From: Sulfurimonas sp. HSL-1716
Lineage (GTDB): Bacteria > Campylobacterota > Campylobacteria > Campylobacterales > Sulfurimonadaceae
DNA: 64,000 nt
Direction of reading: 5' to 3'
Assembly: GCF_039645975.1 (NCBI RefSeq)
Contig: NZ_CP147918.1
Coordinates: forward strand, 124,001-188,000
Shown: positions 44,572 through 53,866 of the stretch, one piece after another
Layout of the letters: every line of letters starts with the position of its first letter
How positions within the stretch are numbered: position 1 is the stretch's first letter
Program-made: the position numbers and the translations under genes
Notes under the pieces: generated by a model
Told to the model about the DNA's origin: nothing
Seen by the model: the letters and a program-made list of their open reading frames with translations, nothing else
The model's database searches: none

Positions 44572-45526
44572 AGTAATTGTCCCAAAAGAATATAATTATA
44601 TCGGTGCATTTATTTCACTGAATTGTAATTTAAATTGCTCATATTGTATAAATTTAAATGAAGATGGAAGTGATCGTAAAAGTGTGTCCAGAAAACCGAT
44701 GAGCGGACTTGACTGGGCTAGAGCGATTAACAGACTGCATATTTTAAATAATGATCTGCCTGTTACGATCCAAGGCGGTGAACCGACAGTTCATAAAGAA
44801 TTTTATGAGATGATCAATGCCATAGATGACGGTATCAAACTTGATTTATTGACAAATATGGTATTTGATGTAGATGAGTTTATAAAAAAAGTCGATCCTA
44901 AAAAATTTACGCGTGAGGCAAAGTATGCGGCTATCCGTGTAAGTTATCATCCAGGTCAAAACGATATTGACAATCTAATAGAAAAAACTAAAAAGATGGC
45001 AGATGCAGGATTTTACGTTGGACTTTATTCTGTTGTCGTTCCTCAAAATAAAATGCATATCGAAGATGTTAAAAAACGGTGTATTGATCTTGGTATAGAT
45101 TTCAGGATTAAAGAATATCTTGGTTTTGATGGTGTAGAGTGGCACGGTACATACAAATTTCCAGAAGCCGTATCTCAAAAAATTGAAAAATATTGTGACT
45201 GTAAGACGAGTGAATTGATTATCGGACCAAGCGGCCATGTGTATAGGTGCCATTCGGATTTATACGAGAGCAGAACGCCAATAGGACATATTTTAGATCC
45301 AGATTTTAAAATAGAAGATGTATATCGTCCATGTTTTGTGTTTGGGCACTGTAACCCTTGCGATATCAAGGTTAAAACAAATCGTCACCAAATATTTGGA
45401 CACACGTCTGTAGAGATTAAAAATATACAAGAGCTGACAGAAAGTCAAAAAGAAAGATTGACAAAAAAAGATTTTGGAATGGGATATTATGATTATGAAA
45501 AAGATAGAGAGTTTTTAAATGGCTAA
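44564..45526 (+). CDS. Radical SAM protein with C-terminal cysteine-rich region (SPASM-like)
   Basis: 320 residues. Radical SAM cluster CNLNCSYC at 21-28, GGEPT near 67-71, and a C-terminal set of cysteines (YCDCK, RCHSD, FGHCNPCD) that could hold an extra cluster. It overlaps the Maf gene by 8 bases and the next radical SAM gene by 8 bases. The substrate is unknown; the context suggests a nucleotide sugar or a peptide linked to glycan. AT-rich DNA. Confidence 0.85.
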   Translation: MDRVIVPKEYNYIGAFISLNCNLNCSYCINLNEDGSDRKSVSRKPMSGLDWARAINRLHILNNDLPVTIQGGEPTVHKEFYEMINAIDDGIKLDLLTNMVFDVDEFIKKVDPKKFTREAKYAAIRVSYHPGQNDIDNLIEKTKKMADAGFYVGLYSVVVPQNKMHIEDVKKRCIDLGIDFRIKEYLGFDGVEWHGTYKFPEAVSQKIEKYCDCKTSELIIGPSGHVYRCHSDLYESRTPIGHILDPDFKIEDVYRPCFVFGHCNPCDIKVKTNRHQIFGHTSVEIKNIQELTESQKERLTKKDFGMGYYDYEKDREFLNG

Positions 45527-46583
45527 TTTTGATTTTGACGGACATAAGCTGTTCTATCAGTATGAAACGTCATATAAGCTTTTAACAGATCAGGCGGTAG
45601 ACCCAGTATATGTTGAATATTCTCCGGTGGGAAGCTGCAACCATAGATGTACTTTTTGCGCTTATGATTATATAGGATATCAATCGAGAAGACTGGACAC
45701 ACAAAAGACGATAGCGTCGATTAAGGCGTTTGGCAAACTCGGATGTAAAGCTATGCTTTTCGCAGGTGAGGGCGAACCGCTAATCCACCCTGACATCGAT
45801 GATTTTATTATTACCTGTTATGATAATAAAATTGACAGTGCTATATATACGAACGGTGTGCTTTTTACTCCAAAAAGAGCTGATAAAATACTTGATAAGC
45901 TGACATTTGTCAGGGTTTCTTTTAATGCGGGGACAAAAGAAAACTATAATGAAATACATAAAAGTGATGATTTTGAGAAGGTCGTTGAAAATTTAAAATA
46001 TGCTGTAAAGTTAAAAAAAGAGAAAAATATTCAAACCGATATAGGATTGCAGATAGTTGTCATACCGGAAAATTTGCATACAATCGTGGACCTTGCGAAA
46101 ATCGGTCGAGAAATAGGGGTAGACTATTTGGCGATCAAACCTTTTGTACAACACAATGATCAAGAGGGATATCAATTTTCGAAAAACTTCTCGCTACAAG
46201 AAGTAGAAAGCATTTTAGACGAAGCTGAACAATATTCGACAAAAGAGTATAAAGTAATCGCAAGAAAAGAAGCGTTCAGAAAATATCATGACAGAAGTTA
46301 TGATCATTGTCTGGCATTGCCGATCTTTAGTGTTGTACTAAGTGACGGTAATGTTTACAGCTGTGGTCCATATTTAAATAACAGTGATTATTGCTATGGG
46401 AATATTCATGAGCAAAGCGTTGAAGAAATTATGCATGGCGATAAAAGAAAGAAGATTTTAGACTTTGCAAAAAATCGCTTGGATTGTAAAGGCGAATGTA
46501 TGCCCAATTGTCGTTTAGATGCCATAAACAGAAGTTTATGGGAATTGAAAAATCCTACTTTAAAACATATAAATTTTATATGA
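45519..46583 (+). CDS. Radical SAM protein, paralogue A
   Basis: 354 residues. It begins with MANFDFDGHKL and ends with HINFI; cluster motif CNHRCTFC at 40-47, SAM site FAGEGEPLIHP, and a C-terminal cysteine set (CGPY, CKGECMPNC) suggesting a SPASM-type second cluster. The gene at 49434 shares the same ends and layout, so the two are paralogues about 30-40% alike by eye. Function is unknown; it stands directly before the transketolase halves. Confidence 0.85.
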   Translation: MANFDFDGHKLFYQYETSYKLLTDQAVDPVYVEYSPVGSCNHRCTFCAYDYIGYQSRRLDTQKTIASIKAFGKLGCKAMLFAGEGEPLIHPDIDDFIITCYDNKIDSAIYTNGVLFTPKRADKILDKLTFVRVSFNAGTKENYNEIHKSDDFEKVVENLKYAVKLKKEKNIQTDIGLQIVVIPENLHTIVDLAKIGREIGVDYLAIKPFVQHNDQEGYQFSKNFSLQEVESILDEAEQYSTKEYKVIARKEAFRKYHDRSYDHCLALPIFSVVLSDGNVYSCGPYLNNSDYCYGNIHEQSVEEIMHGDKRKKILDFAKNRLDCKGECMPNCRLDAINRSLWELKNPTLKHINFI

Positions 46584-46592
46584 GGGTCTGTT

Positions 46593-47387
46593 ATGGATTT
46601 AAAAGAGAGATCAACCAATATAAGAAAAAATATTCTTAGAATAGCCAATAGCTCAAAGGGACCGCATGTCGGTACTGCTCTGTCAAGTGTAGATATTTTA
46701 ACTACTTTGTATTTCAAAGTCTTGAAGATAGAAGATTTTAATGATGAAAACAGAGATATCTTCATTATGAGCAAAGGGCATGGAGCTATGGCTCTATATG
46801 CCACATTGTATGAAAAAGGGTATTTGTCAAAAGAAGAGTTGTCGAGTTATTATCAAAACGGGGGCAGCTTACCGGCGCATTTAGATATGACGACAAACCC
46901 GGCAATCGAAGTGTCAAGCGGAAGCTTAGGACACGGATTGCCTCAAGCACTCGGATTCGCATATTCTAAAAAATTAAAAAATCTAACTTCCAAAGTCTAT
47001 GTTTTGATGGGAGACGGAGAAGTTCAGGAAGGTTCTGTATGGGAAGCCGCGATGTTGGCTCCGAAGATGAAACTCAACAATTTAATCGCCATAGTGGACA
47101 GAAATGATTTGCAGGGATACGGTAAACCAAGTGATCTCGTTTCTTTTGAGTCAATAGAGGACAAGTTTAAGAGTTTCAATTGGAATGTCACAAGAATTGA
47201 TGGACACGACTTCAAAGAGATTGAAACTGCTCTAAATAATGAGTCGGATAAACCAAAGGTTATTATATGTGATACAACAAAAGGGAAAGGAATCTCTTTT
47301 ATGGAAAATGAACTCAAATGGCACTATTTCATAGTAACCGACGAAATCTTGCAACAAGGATTAAACGAGTTGGAGCATAGTCTATGA
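46593..47387 (+). CDS. Transketolase-like protein, N-terminal (thiamine diphosphate) half
   Basis: 264 residues. SKGHGAMALYA (60-70), PAHLD, SSGSLGHGLPQALG (108-121), the thiamine-diphosphate metal motif GDGEVQEGSVWEA (140-152) with NDLQ downstream. It needs the C-terminal half at 47384, which overlaps by ATGA. Together they form a two-chain transketolase or DXS-like enzyme of about 560 residues. In sugar clusters such enzymes move a two-carbon unit; the housekeeping transketolase would be a single chain elsewhere. Confidence 0.9.
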   Translation: MDLKERSTNIRKNILRIANSSKGPHVGTALSSVDILTTLYFKVLKIEDFNDENRDIFIMSKGHGAMALYATLYEKGYLSKEELSSYYQNGGSLPAHLDMTTNPAIEVSSGSLGHGLPQALGFAYSKKLKNLTSKVYVLMGDGEVQEGSVWEAAMLAPKMKLNNLIAIVDRNDLQGYGKPSDLVSFESIEDKFKSFNWNVTRIDGHDFKEIETALNNESDKPKVIICDTTKGKGISFMENELKWHYFIVTDEILQQGLNELEHSL

Positions 47388-48280
47388 GAAATACTGCCGC
47401 AAAAAAAATATTTGAATACTGTAAAAGCAATTCAGATGGTTTCTTAATATCGGGAGATGCCGGTTTTGGTGTATGGGAAGAGTTCCAGCAAGAGTTGGAA
47501 AAACAGTATATAAATACGGGTATAAATGAAGCAGCTATGACCGGATTAGCAGCGGGGATGGCTCTGAGCGGACATAAAGTTTTTATCTATAATATAATCC
47601 CTTTTTTAATTATGCGCAACTATGAGCAAGTACGCGTAGATATAGCATATCAGAATTTGCCCGTTATCATGATAGGTATTGGTTCGGGTATCACGTATGC
47701 TCCTGCGGGAATGACGCATTATGCACTAGAAGATATCGCTCTGGCTAAAACTATGCCTAATCTTAATATTATTTCACCTTCAGATCCTGTTCAAGTGGAG
47801 AAGGCTCTTGAATACGCGATCAGCAGTGCAAATCCTACTTTTATAAGGCTTTCAAAAAGCGGAGAAGCGGTTCTTTTCGATCAAGAGATCGATATTTCAA
47901 AACCGATCATAATGAAAAAAAGGGAAAAAAAGGCTCTTCTTTTTCACGGTTCAATTGTTGATGAGGTAATGAAAGCCTCTTTAGAGCTTAAAGATGTAGC
48001 AATCATTTCCATGCCCATGATCTCACCGATTGATGAAAATGAGGTAATAAAAATTTTGCAAAACTATAATGAAATATATATCGTAGAAGAACATTTTAAA
48101 GAGGGTGGACTGGGGAGCATTTTATGTGATTTGGCTCAAACAAAAAGGATATTGGTCGATATCATAAAAATTGCGGTCCCGAATCATTATATACATGAGA
48201 TCGGAAATTGTGCTTATTTGCGACAAAAGTTACAAATAGACGCCGATTCAATAATAAAAATTATCAAAAGTGAAAAATAA
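47384..48280 (+). CDS. Transketolase-like protein, C-terminal half
   Basis: 298 residues: pyrimidine-binding domain with the catalytic glutamate in GINEAAMTGLAAGMA (about 45-60), the segment YAPAGMTHYALEDIALAKTMPN, and a C-terminal transketolase domain (FHGSIVDEVMKAS, YIVEEHFKEGGLGS). Coupled to the N-terminal half by a 4-base overlap. See that entry for the joint reaction. Confidence 0.9.
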   Translation: MRNTAAKKIFEYCKSNSDGFLISGDAGFGVWEEFQQELEKQYINTGINEAAMTGLAAGMALSGHKVFIYNIIPFLIMRNYEQVRVDIAYQNLPVIMIGIGSGITYAPAGMTHYALEDIALAKTMPNLNIISPSDPVQVEKALEYAISSANPTFIRLSKSGEAVLFDQEIDISKPIIMKKREKKALLFHGSIVDEVMKASLELKDVAIISMPMISPIDENEVIKILQNYNEIYIVEEHFKEGGLGSILCDLAQTKRILVDIIKIAVPNHYIHEIGNCAYLRQKLQIDADSIIKIIKSEK

Positions 48281-49432
48281 ATGAGTATTAATTGTCCTGT
48301 ATGTCATGACAAAGAGTATATTACTATTGTGACCAAAGAGGAACAGGGGTTTAGTACCTTTGGGCGAATTGAAGATATCGCACATATAGATTTTAGTATT
48401 AGCAGATGTCAAAAGTGCGGATTCATCTTTCAGGATTCTGCTTTGAACAGCAAAGAATATGAAGAACTTGGAAAAACGACTTACAAAAATTATACGTTAA
48501 TGGATAACAGAATATTTCCATCGACAGAGGATTACTATAAAGACGCCCTAGATTTTTTAACCGAGCATTTGTCGTTTGATAACATAACAAATGTTTTGGA
48601 AATAGGCTCTAACCGAGGGGATTTCTTATATTTGCTCAAAGATGCAAATCAAAATTGCAATATCCTTGGGATAGACCCGTTAAAAAGGGAAGCTCAAGTA
48701 CCTACCATCAACGGATTATTTACAAAAGAACTTTTTTCAAATAAATTCGATTTGGTCATAACAAGACATGTGTTGGAGCATATAGACAAGCCGCAAGAGT
48801 TTTTACAAGAGATACATGCCGTTTTAAATGAGGGAGCATATATTTTTGTAGAAGTTCCAAATACAAAACGGGATCTGGAGGATGTCAGCGAGTTTTTTAT
48901 TACAGAACACATAGGTTATTATTTTAAAGAAACCCTGCGCTTGGTCTTACAGGCTAGCGGTTTTACGGAAATACTTATATCTGATGATTTTAGCAACGGT
49001 ATCTATGCTATCTATCAAAAAAACAGTAATAGCAACAATACAATGATATATGAGCAAAACGATCATTATCAAACGTTGATTGAGAGCTATTTGGCCGGGC
49101 AGGCTGCAACATTGCAGAGTATTCAAGAGTTCTGCGATCAGGGATATAAAGTGGCATTTTACGGTTTTGGCAATGTATTCTTGTCGGTGTATCCAATCGT
49201 TAAAAAGGTTTTGGCACAGAGATGTGACGTAACGATATTTGACGATACTCCGAGTAAAATAGGTGCCCGTTACGACGGCATTACTATACAATCGACTGCC
49301 GGCATTGATAAAGAGTCTAAATATGTTTTCATAATATGTACAATGAATAGACAGCATATTGAAAATATCAAAACGAATATCCGTAATAAAAACATTAGTG
49401 AATTCAGTATTATAGTGCCATGGAGGGAATAA
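48281..49432 (+). CDS. C-methyltransferase-type SAM enzyme with N-terminal zinc site
   Basis: 383 residues in three parts: a zinc-binding start with C5, C8, C43 and C46; a central SAM-methyltransferase fold (VLEIGSNRGDFLYLL, RHVLEHIDKPQEFL); and a C-terminal Rossmann-like part (YGFGNVFLSVYPIV, IFDDTPSKIGARYDG). This layout is that of NDP-hexose C-methyltransferases (TylCIII/NovU type), which place a methyl branch on a keto-sugar. Starts directly after the transketolase half. Confidence 0.8.
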   Translation: MSINCPVCHDKEYITIVTKEEQGFSTFGRIEDIAHIDFSISRCQKCGFIFQDSALNSKEYEELGKTTYKNYTLMDNRIFPSTEDYYKDALDFLTEHLSFDNITNVLEIGSNRGDFLYLLKDANQNCNILGIDPLKREAQVPTINGLFTKELFSNKFDLVITRHVLEHIDKPQEFLQEIHAVLNEGAYIFVEVPNTKRDLEDVSEFFITEHIGYYFKETLRLVLQASGFTEILISDDFSNGIYAIYQKNSNSNNTMIYEQNDHYQTLIESYLAGQAATLQSIQEFCDQGYKVAFYGFGNVFLSVYPIVKKVLAQRCDVTIFDDTPSKIGARYDGITIQSTAGIDKESKYVFIICTMNRQHIENIKTNIRNKNISEFSIIVPWRE

Positions 49433-49433
49433 A

Positions 49434-50513
49434 ATGAGTGATAAATACAATATGGACGGCCATAAACTACTATGGCATCTAGATAGAGTAGCAGATTGGC
49501 AACAGGGAAAACGTATTGCTCCTTTACACATTGATATGGGTATCTCCACAGGATGTAATCAGGCATGCAGATATTGTTATGGAAGCATACAGGGGAATGT
49601 CAGTTATCAAAAAAATGACAATATGCCCACAGAGCGCGTGAAAAGCTTTTTTAAAGATGCAAAAGATGCCGGAGTCCGTTCTATCGCTTTAATAGGCGAG
49701 GGAGAAAATACCCTGCATCCTGATTTAATAGAGATCGTAGAGTATGGAAAATCGATCAATATGGATCTTGGTATGGCTACTAATGGTATGAATATTCCAA
49801 GAGATAAAATCAAAAATTTACTTGAGTCTTTAGTATGGATCAGGGTGAATTTAAGTGCTTCTACTCCGGAAAAATTCCATCATATTCACAGAGTAAGTAA
49901 AAACATGTTTGAGCATGTTCTAGAAAATATCAGACTTATGGTGAATATGAAAAAAGAGTATAATCTAAGTACGACCATAGGTATACAGATGGTTATGCTA
50001 AACGACAATATTCAAGATGTTGTCAGACTCGCAGAGATAGGACGCGAATTGGGCGTGGATTATTTTGTCGTGAAACCAACTTCCGATACTGCAAATAATG
50101 ACTTAGGCTCAGACTATGGCAAGTATAATGATTCACAAGATGTTTTTACACAGGCGGAAAGTTTTTCAACTGATAACTATAAAGTTATCATTAAATGGAA
50201 TAAGATTTTAACAGGCGGCAAGAAAGAGTATAACGTATGTAACGGTACGAAATTCTTATTGCAAATTAGCGGCAATGGCAATGTTTTCCCTTGCGGACAC
50301 TGGTTTGATATCGAAAAAGAAAAATATCTCATGGGAAATATCATAGAGAACTCTTTTATGGATATACTTGCATCTGAGCGCTACTGGCAAGTACAAGAGA
50401 ATATGAAAAATGTCAATGTTCATACAGGATGTGAAAGCAACTGCAGGCATGAATATATTAATCGTTTCTTGTATAACCTCCAACAAAAACCAGATCATAT
50501 AAATTTTATATAA
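49434..50513 (+). CDS. Radical SAM protein, paralogue B
   Basis: 359 residues. Begins MSDKYNMDGHKLLWHLD and ends with HINFI; cluster CNQACRYC at 41-48, SAM site LIGEGENTLHP, and C-terminal cysteines (CGHW, CESNCRHE). Same ends and order of motifs as the protein at 45519. The substrate is unknown. Two related radical SAM enzymes on either side of the transketolase and methyltransferase suggest successive steps of one pathway. Confidence 0.85.
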   Translation: MSDKYNMDGHKLLWHLDRVADWQQGKRIAPLHIDMGISTGCNQACRYCYGSIQGNVSYQKNDNMPTERVKSFFKDAKDAGVRSIALIGEGENTLHPDLIEIVEYGKSINMDLGMATNGMNIPRDKIKNLLESLVWIRVNLSASTPEKFHHIHRVSKNMFEHVLENIRLMVNMKKEYNLSTTIGIQMVMLNDNIQDVVRLAEIGRELGVDYFVVKPTSDTANNDLGSDYGKYNDSQDVFTQAESFSTDNYKVIIKWNKILTGGKKEYNVCNGTKFLLQISGNGNVFPCGHWFDIEKEKYLMGNIIENSFMDILASERYWQVQENMKNVNVHTGCESNCRHEYINRFLYNLQQKPDHINFI

Positions 50514-50525
50514 GAAGGTCCAGTT

Positions 50526-51359
50526 TTGAAAATATGCATTTTAGGAAGTACAGGTGTATTGGGGGTGGCATTAAGAAAAGCACTATTGTCCAAAGGTGTG
50601 GATTTTTTTGTTCTATCTCATGAAGAAGTAGATATAGAAAATTTTGAAGAACTAAAAAGTATTTTAGAGCAGGAAAAGCCAACACATATTATAAATACTG
50701 TTGCGATAGTAGGTATAGAGCCTTGTGATGAAAAACCGTTGGAAGCTTTTAGTATAAATACACTACCTTCATATCTCATATCGAATTTTTGTTTGCAACG
50801 CGATATGACTTATGTATATATTAGTACACATGCAGTTTTTGACGGTACAAAAGAGGATTATTATTATGAGACCGACAAACCTAGACCTATGAATATTTAT
50901 GCGGGTACGAAATTATTGGCAGAACAGTTCGTTGAAAGTATATGTGATAAGTTTTATATCGTTAGAGTACCCACAATGTTCGGAAACAGAGAGAACAATA
51001 AAAAAGGGTTTACCGATAAAGTGCTGGAATGGCTAAGATCAGAGAAAGATGTGAAAGTAGCTACGGACAAAATAGATACGTTATCTTTTTCTGATGACAT
51101 AGCAGAGCAGATTGTACAAATGATTCTCATGAAGTATGAATACGGAACATATCATATCGCTAATGAAGGGTCTTGTTCGTTTTACGAATTTGTATCGGAA
51201 GTCGCTGCAATATTGGGGATAAAAAAAGATATTATCAAGGCGCTGGATAAAGATTTCCCGTCTAAGTATTATAAACCGTTAAGGACGCCGATAGCTTCTG
51301 TACGAGCTCCTAAATTAAGGGGCTGGAAAGAAGCGTTAAGAAATTTTTTACGTGAGTAA
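50526..51359 (+). CDS. RmlD-like SDR nucleotide-sugar reductase
   Basis: 277 residues. NAD(P) loop GSTGVLG at 7-13, THIINTVAIVGIEPCDEKP, the ISTHAVFDG region and the catalytic YxxxK in YAGTKLLAEQ. It resembles dTDP-4-dehydrorhamnose reductase (about 290-300 residues). It would reduce a 4-keto-sugar, perhaps after C-methylation. The start is TTG with AAGG upstream. Confidence 0.85.
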   Translation: MKICILGSTGVLGVALRKALLSKGVDFFVLSHEEVDIENFEELKSILEQEKPTHIINTVAIVGIEPCDEKPLEAFSINTLPSYLISNFCLQRDMTYVYISTHAVFDGTKEDYYYETDKPRPMNIYAGTKLLAEQFVESICDKFYIVRVPTMFGNRENNKKGFTDKVLEWLRSEKDVKVATDKIDTLSFSDDIAEQIVQMILMKYEYGTYHIANEGSCSFYEFVSEVAAILGIKKDIIKALDKDFPSKYYKPLRTPIASVRAPKLRGWKEALRNFLRE

Positions 51360-51368
51360 GGGACAATA

Positions 51369-52298
51369 ATGAAGATTTTGATCATTAAACTCGGATTATC
51401 TGAGACTCTTGATAGCGAAACCAGTAAAATTGTCAGTCTTGGCGATGTTGTAAGATGCACGGTCGTTTTAGAACCATTGAAAAAAAAATATGAGAATCCC
51501 CATATTACATGGGTTGTTTCAAAAGAAGCACAGGAATTAGTTAAAAACAATGCCTTGATCGACAGAGTTTTAGTCTGGGATGAATTCGTTCCGTTTGTCC
51601 TTATGAGAGAAAAGTATGATATCGTGATCAATTTAGAAAAAATTGACGGTATTTGTGCTTTGACAGATATGATCAATGCCTGGGAAAAGATAGGCTTTCG
51701 ATTTGATGAGATTGATGGAAAATACGATACATATTTTCAATCAGTCAGAGCAAAAGAGTATATACAAAATAAAGAAACGCATAAGCAGATATGGCAGCAG
51801 GTTATTTTAAATATGCTGGGCATAGAATGGAAAGACCAGAAATATTCTTTAGGGTATAAACCAAAAACAGAGGAAATCCGTAGAGTCGGATTAAACTATC
51901 TGGTAGGTTCAAAATGGCCTTCCAAAGCCATGTCGAAATTTAAATGGGAAGAACTTGAAAAACGTTTAGAAGATAGGAACATCCCTTACAGTTGGCAAGA
52001 GGGCAAAAATAATTTATTGGATTACATCGAGTGGATTAATTCGTGCAAAGTTATTGTAACTCAAGATTCACTGGGACTTCATCTCGCTTTAGCCCTTGAT
52101 AAATATGTTATCTGCCTGTTCGGTCCTACATCAGCAGATGAAATTTATTTTTATGGCAAAGGTCTCGCTTTAAATTTAAGTGAACAATTCGAGTGTAAAT
52201 ACTGTTACTCTCCTATATGCACCAATAATGAATTTTGTATGGATTCGTTAGATTTACAAAAACTGATTGATACAATTGAAACATATATGGATAAGTGA
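51369..52298 (+). CDS. GT9 family glycosyltransferase (heptosyltransferase-like)
   Basis: 309 residues. Rossmann start KILIIKLGLSETLD and SLGDVVRCTVVLEPLKKKY, and the donor-binding TQDSLGLHLALALDKYVICLFGPT near 230-253 are typical of ADP-heptose:LPS heptosyltransferases. It probably transfers a sugar to a surface glycan. TGATG overlap with the next gene. Confidence 0.85.
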   Translation: MKILIIKLGLSETLDSETSKIVSLGDVVRCTVVLEPLKKKYENPHITWVVSKEAQELVKNNALIDRVLVWDEFVPFVLMREKYDIVINLEKIDGICALTDMINAWEKIGFRFDEIDGKYDTYFQSVRAKEYIQNKETHKQIWQQVILNMLGIEWKDQKYSLGYKPKTEEIRRVGLNYLVGSKWPSKAMSKFKWEELEKRLEDRNIPYSWQEGKNNLLDYIEWINSCKVIVTQDSLGLHLALALDKYVICLFGPTSADEIYFYGKGLALNLSEQFECKYCYSPICTNNEFCMDSLDLQKLIDTIETYMDK

Positions 52299-53839
52299 TG
52301 TCTATACAGAAGTTTATCATTTACGGAGCAGGAACAGAAGGAAGAATTGCAAAGCTGAAGATGGAGTACGACAAAGAGGATGTCATATGTTTCATTGATC
52401 AGAATCTGCAAGGGCAGAAGGTAGAAGGGCTGGATGTTCTTTCAATTGATGAGGGAGTCAGGTTGGCGGATAAATTTAACTATAAGATAGTGATTTCATC
52501 GCAAAAACATAAAAAAACCATGAAACATACTCTCAAAATGCATGGATTTAAAAATTATCAAGTTTTTTCATATAATACTCTTTTTGAAGCCGTTAAATAC
52601 TCTTTATCACCAAGATGGAAAATTAATAAAAGAAGATATATAAAAATTGTCGAATTTTTATATCCTGTATTTTTAGTCTTGTTTTTCCCATTTGCCCTTA
52701 TGTTATATATATTGAATTTTAGGTTAGTTTATAATTTTAGATTTCCCGGCTTTGGACATATGGCATTAGAACCGGATGCTTTACTCGCAAATGATGATTT
52801 TAAAAAATACAAGTTTATAGCAATAGTTGATGAAACGAATACCAGTAATAGATATTTATTGGATATCGTAACTAGCAAATTTATAACAATCAAAAATTTT
52901 TATTTGTTTCACTTATTTTATTTTATGTTCCATTATAAGTTCTTAAATTATAACGCGGGTAATAATTTTATGAAGATGGTAGATAAATATTTTCTAGTTG
53001 AAGATAATAATATAATGGAAAAAACAGATCTAAACGTATTGAAATATATGCCAAGTGTCTATAGGCCATTAGTGAATAATGAGGAGCAAAACTTTTTTTT
53101 TCCGGAGGGAGAGAAAGAAAATTGTCGAGAGATCTTAGACAAGAGTTTTGGTATCAAGGAAAATGATTGGTTTGTTTGTGTTCATGCAAGAGATGATAGA
53201 GAGTATAACCAGATAAGATCATGCAATATACACAGTTTTGAGCAAGCTATCGAATTTATTACGTCCAAGGGCGGTTTTGTGATACGATTAGGGGACAAAG
53301 GCGTGCAGAAGCTATCTTATAACAACAGTAAAGTTATAGACTATGCAAATAGTAATGTTAAAAGTAAAATAATGGATCTCTATTTGATGTCTGAGCAAAC
53401 TTTTTTGATCGGGACAATAACAGGTGTTAGCGATGTGTCACAAATGTTTAGAAGACCTGTGATTAGCACTAATGTCGCATCGTGGGTTCAGCCAAGATAT
53501 ATGAAAGGTGATATTTACCTATTGAAAATGTTTAAAAATAAAGTTAATGACCTGATTATCGGAATATCTGAGTATATGGATAATAAAATATATCTTTCCG
53601 CAATACGAGATGAAATTGAGATTTTAAATAAATATCAAGTTTTAGATAATACGGCAGAGGAGATATTAAATGCCACTAAGGAGATGTACGCTGTTTTATT
53701 TGAGAATAAACAGCCGTTTAATTTTGCAGATCAAGATCAATATAGAAAAAAGTTTCCTGAAGATTCTATGCCGAGAATAGGAAAAGCAAATGTGTCGCAA
53801 TATTTTTTGGACAAATATAAAAATATATTCGGTATATAA
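52298..53839 (+). CDS. TIGR04372-type glycosyltransferase with N-terminal nucleotide-binding domain
   Basis: 513 residues. The first 100 residues (FIIYGAGTEGRIAKLKM, ICFIDQNLQGQKVEG) look like a PglD/CoA-binding-like Rossmann domain. A hydrophobic segment lies at about 120-150 (FLYPVFLVLFFPFALMLYIL). The rest (CVHARDDREYN, FVIRLGDKGVQKL, FLIGTITGVSDVSQMFRRPVI) matches a putative glycosyltransferase family seen in surface-polysaccharide clusters. The fusion is uncommon. ATG follows one GTG codon in frame and overlaps the previous stop. Confidence 0.7.
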   Translation: MSIQKFIIYGAGTEGRIAKLKMEYDKEDVICFIDQNLQGQKVEGLDVLSIDEGVRLADKFNYKIVISSQKHKKTMKHTLKMHGFKNYQVFSYNTLFEAVKYSLSPRWKINKRRYIKIVEFLYPVFLVLFFPFALMLYILNFRLVYNFRFPGFGHMALEPDALLANDDFKKYKFIAIVDETNTSNRYLLDIVTSKFITIKNFYLFHLFYFMFHYKFLNYNAGNNFMKMVDKYFLVEDNNIMEKTDLNVLKYMPSVYRPLVNNEEQNFFFPEGEKENCREILDKSFGIKENDWFVCVHARDDREYNQIRSCNIHSFEQAIEFITSKGGFVIRLGDKGVQKLSYNNSKVIDYANSNVKSKIMDLYLMSEQTFLIGTITGVSDVSQMFRRPVISTNVASWVQPRYMKGDIYLLKMFKNKVNDLIIGISEYMDNKIYLSAIRDEIEILNKYQVLDNTAEEILNATKEMYAVLFENKQPFNFADQDQYRKKFPEDSMPRIGKANVSQYFLDKYKNIFGI

Positions 53840-53866
53840 ATTAAGGGCAAAGAGAGGAAGACTTAT

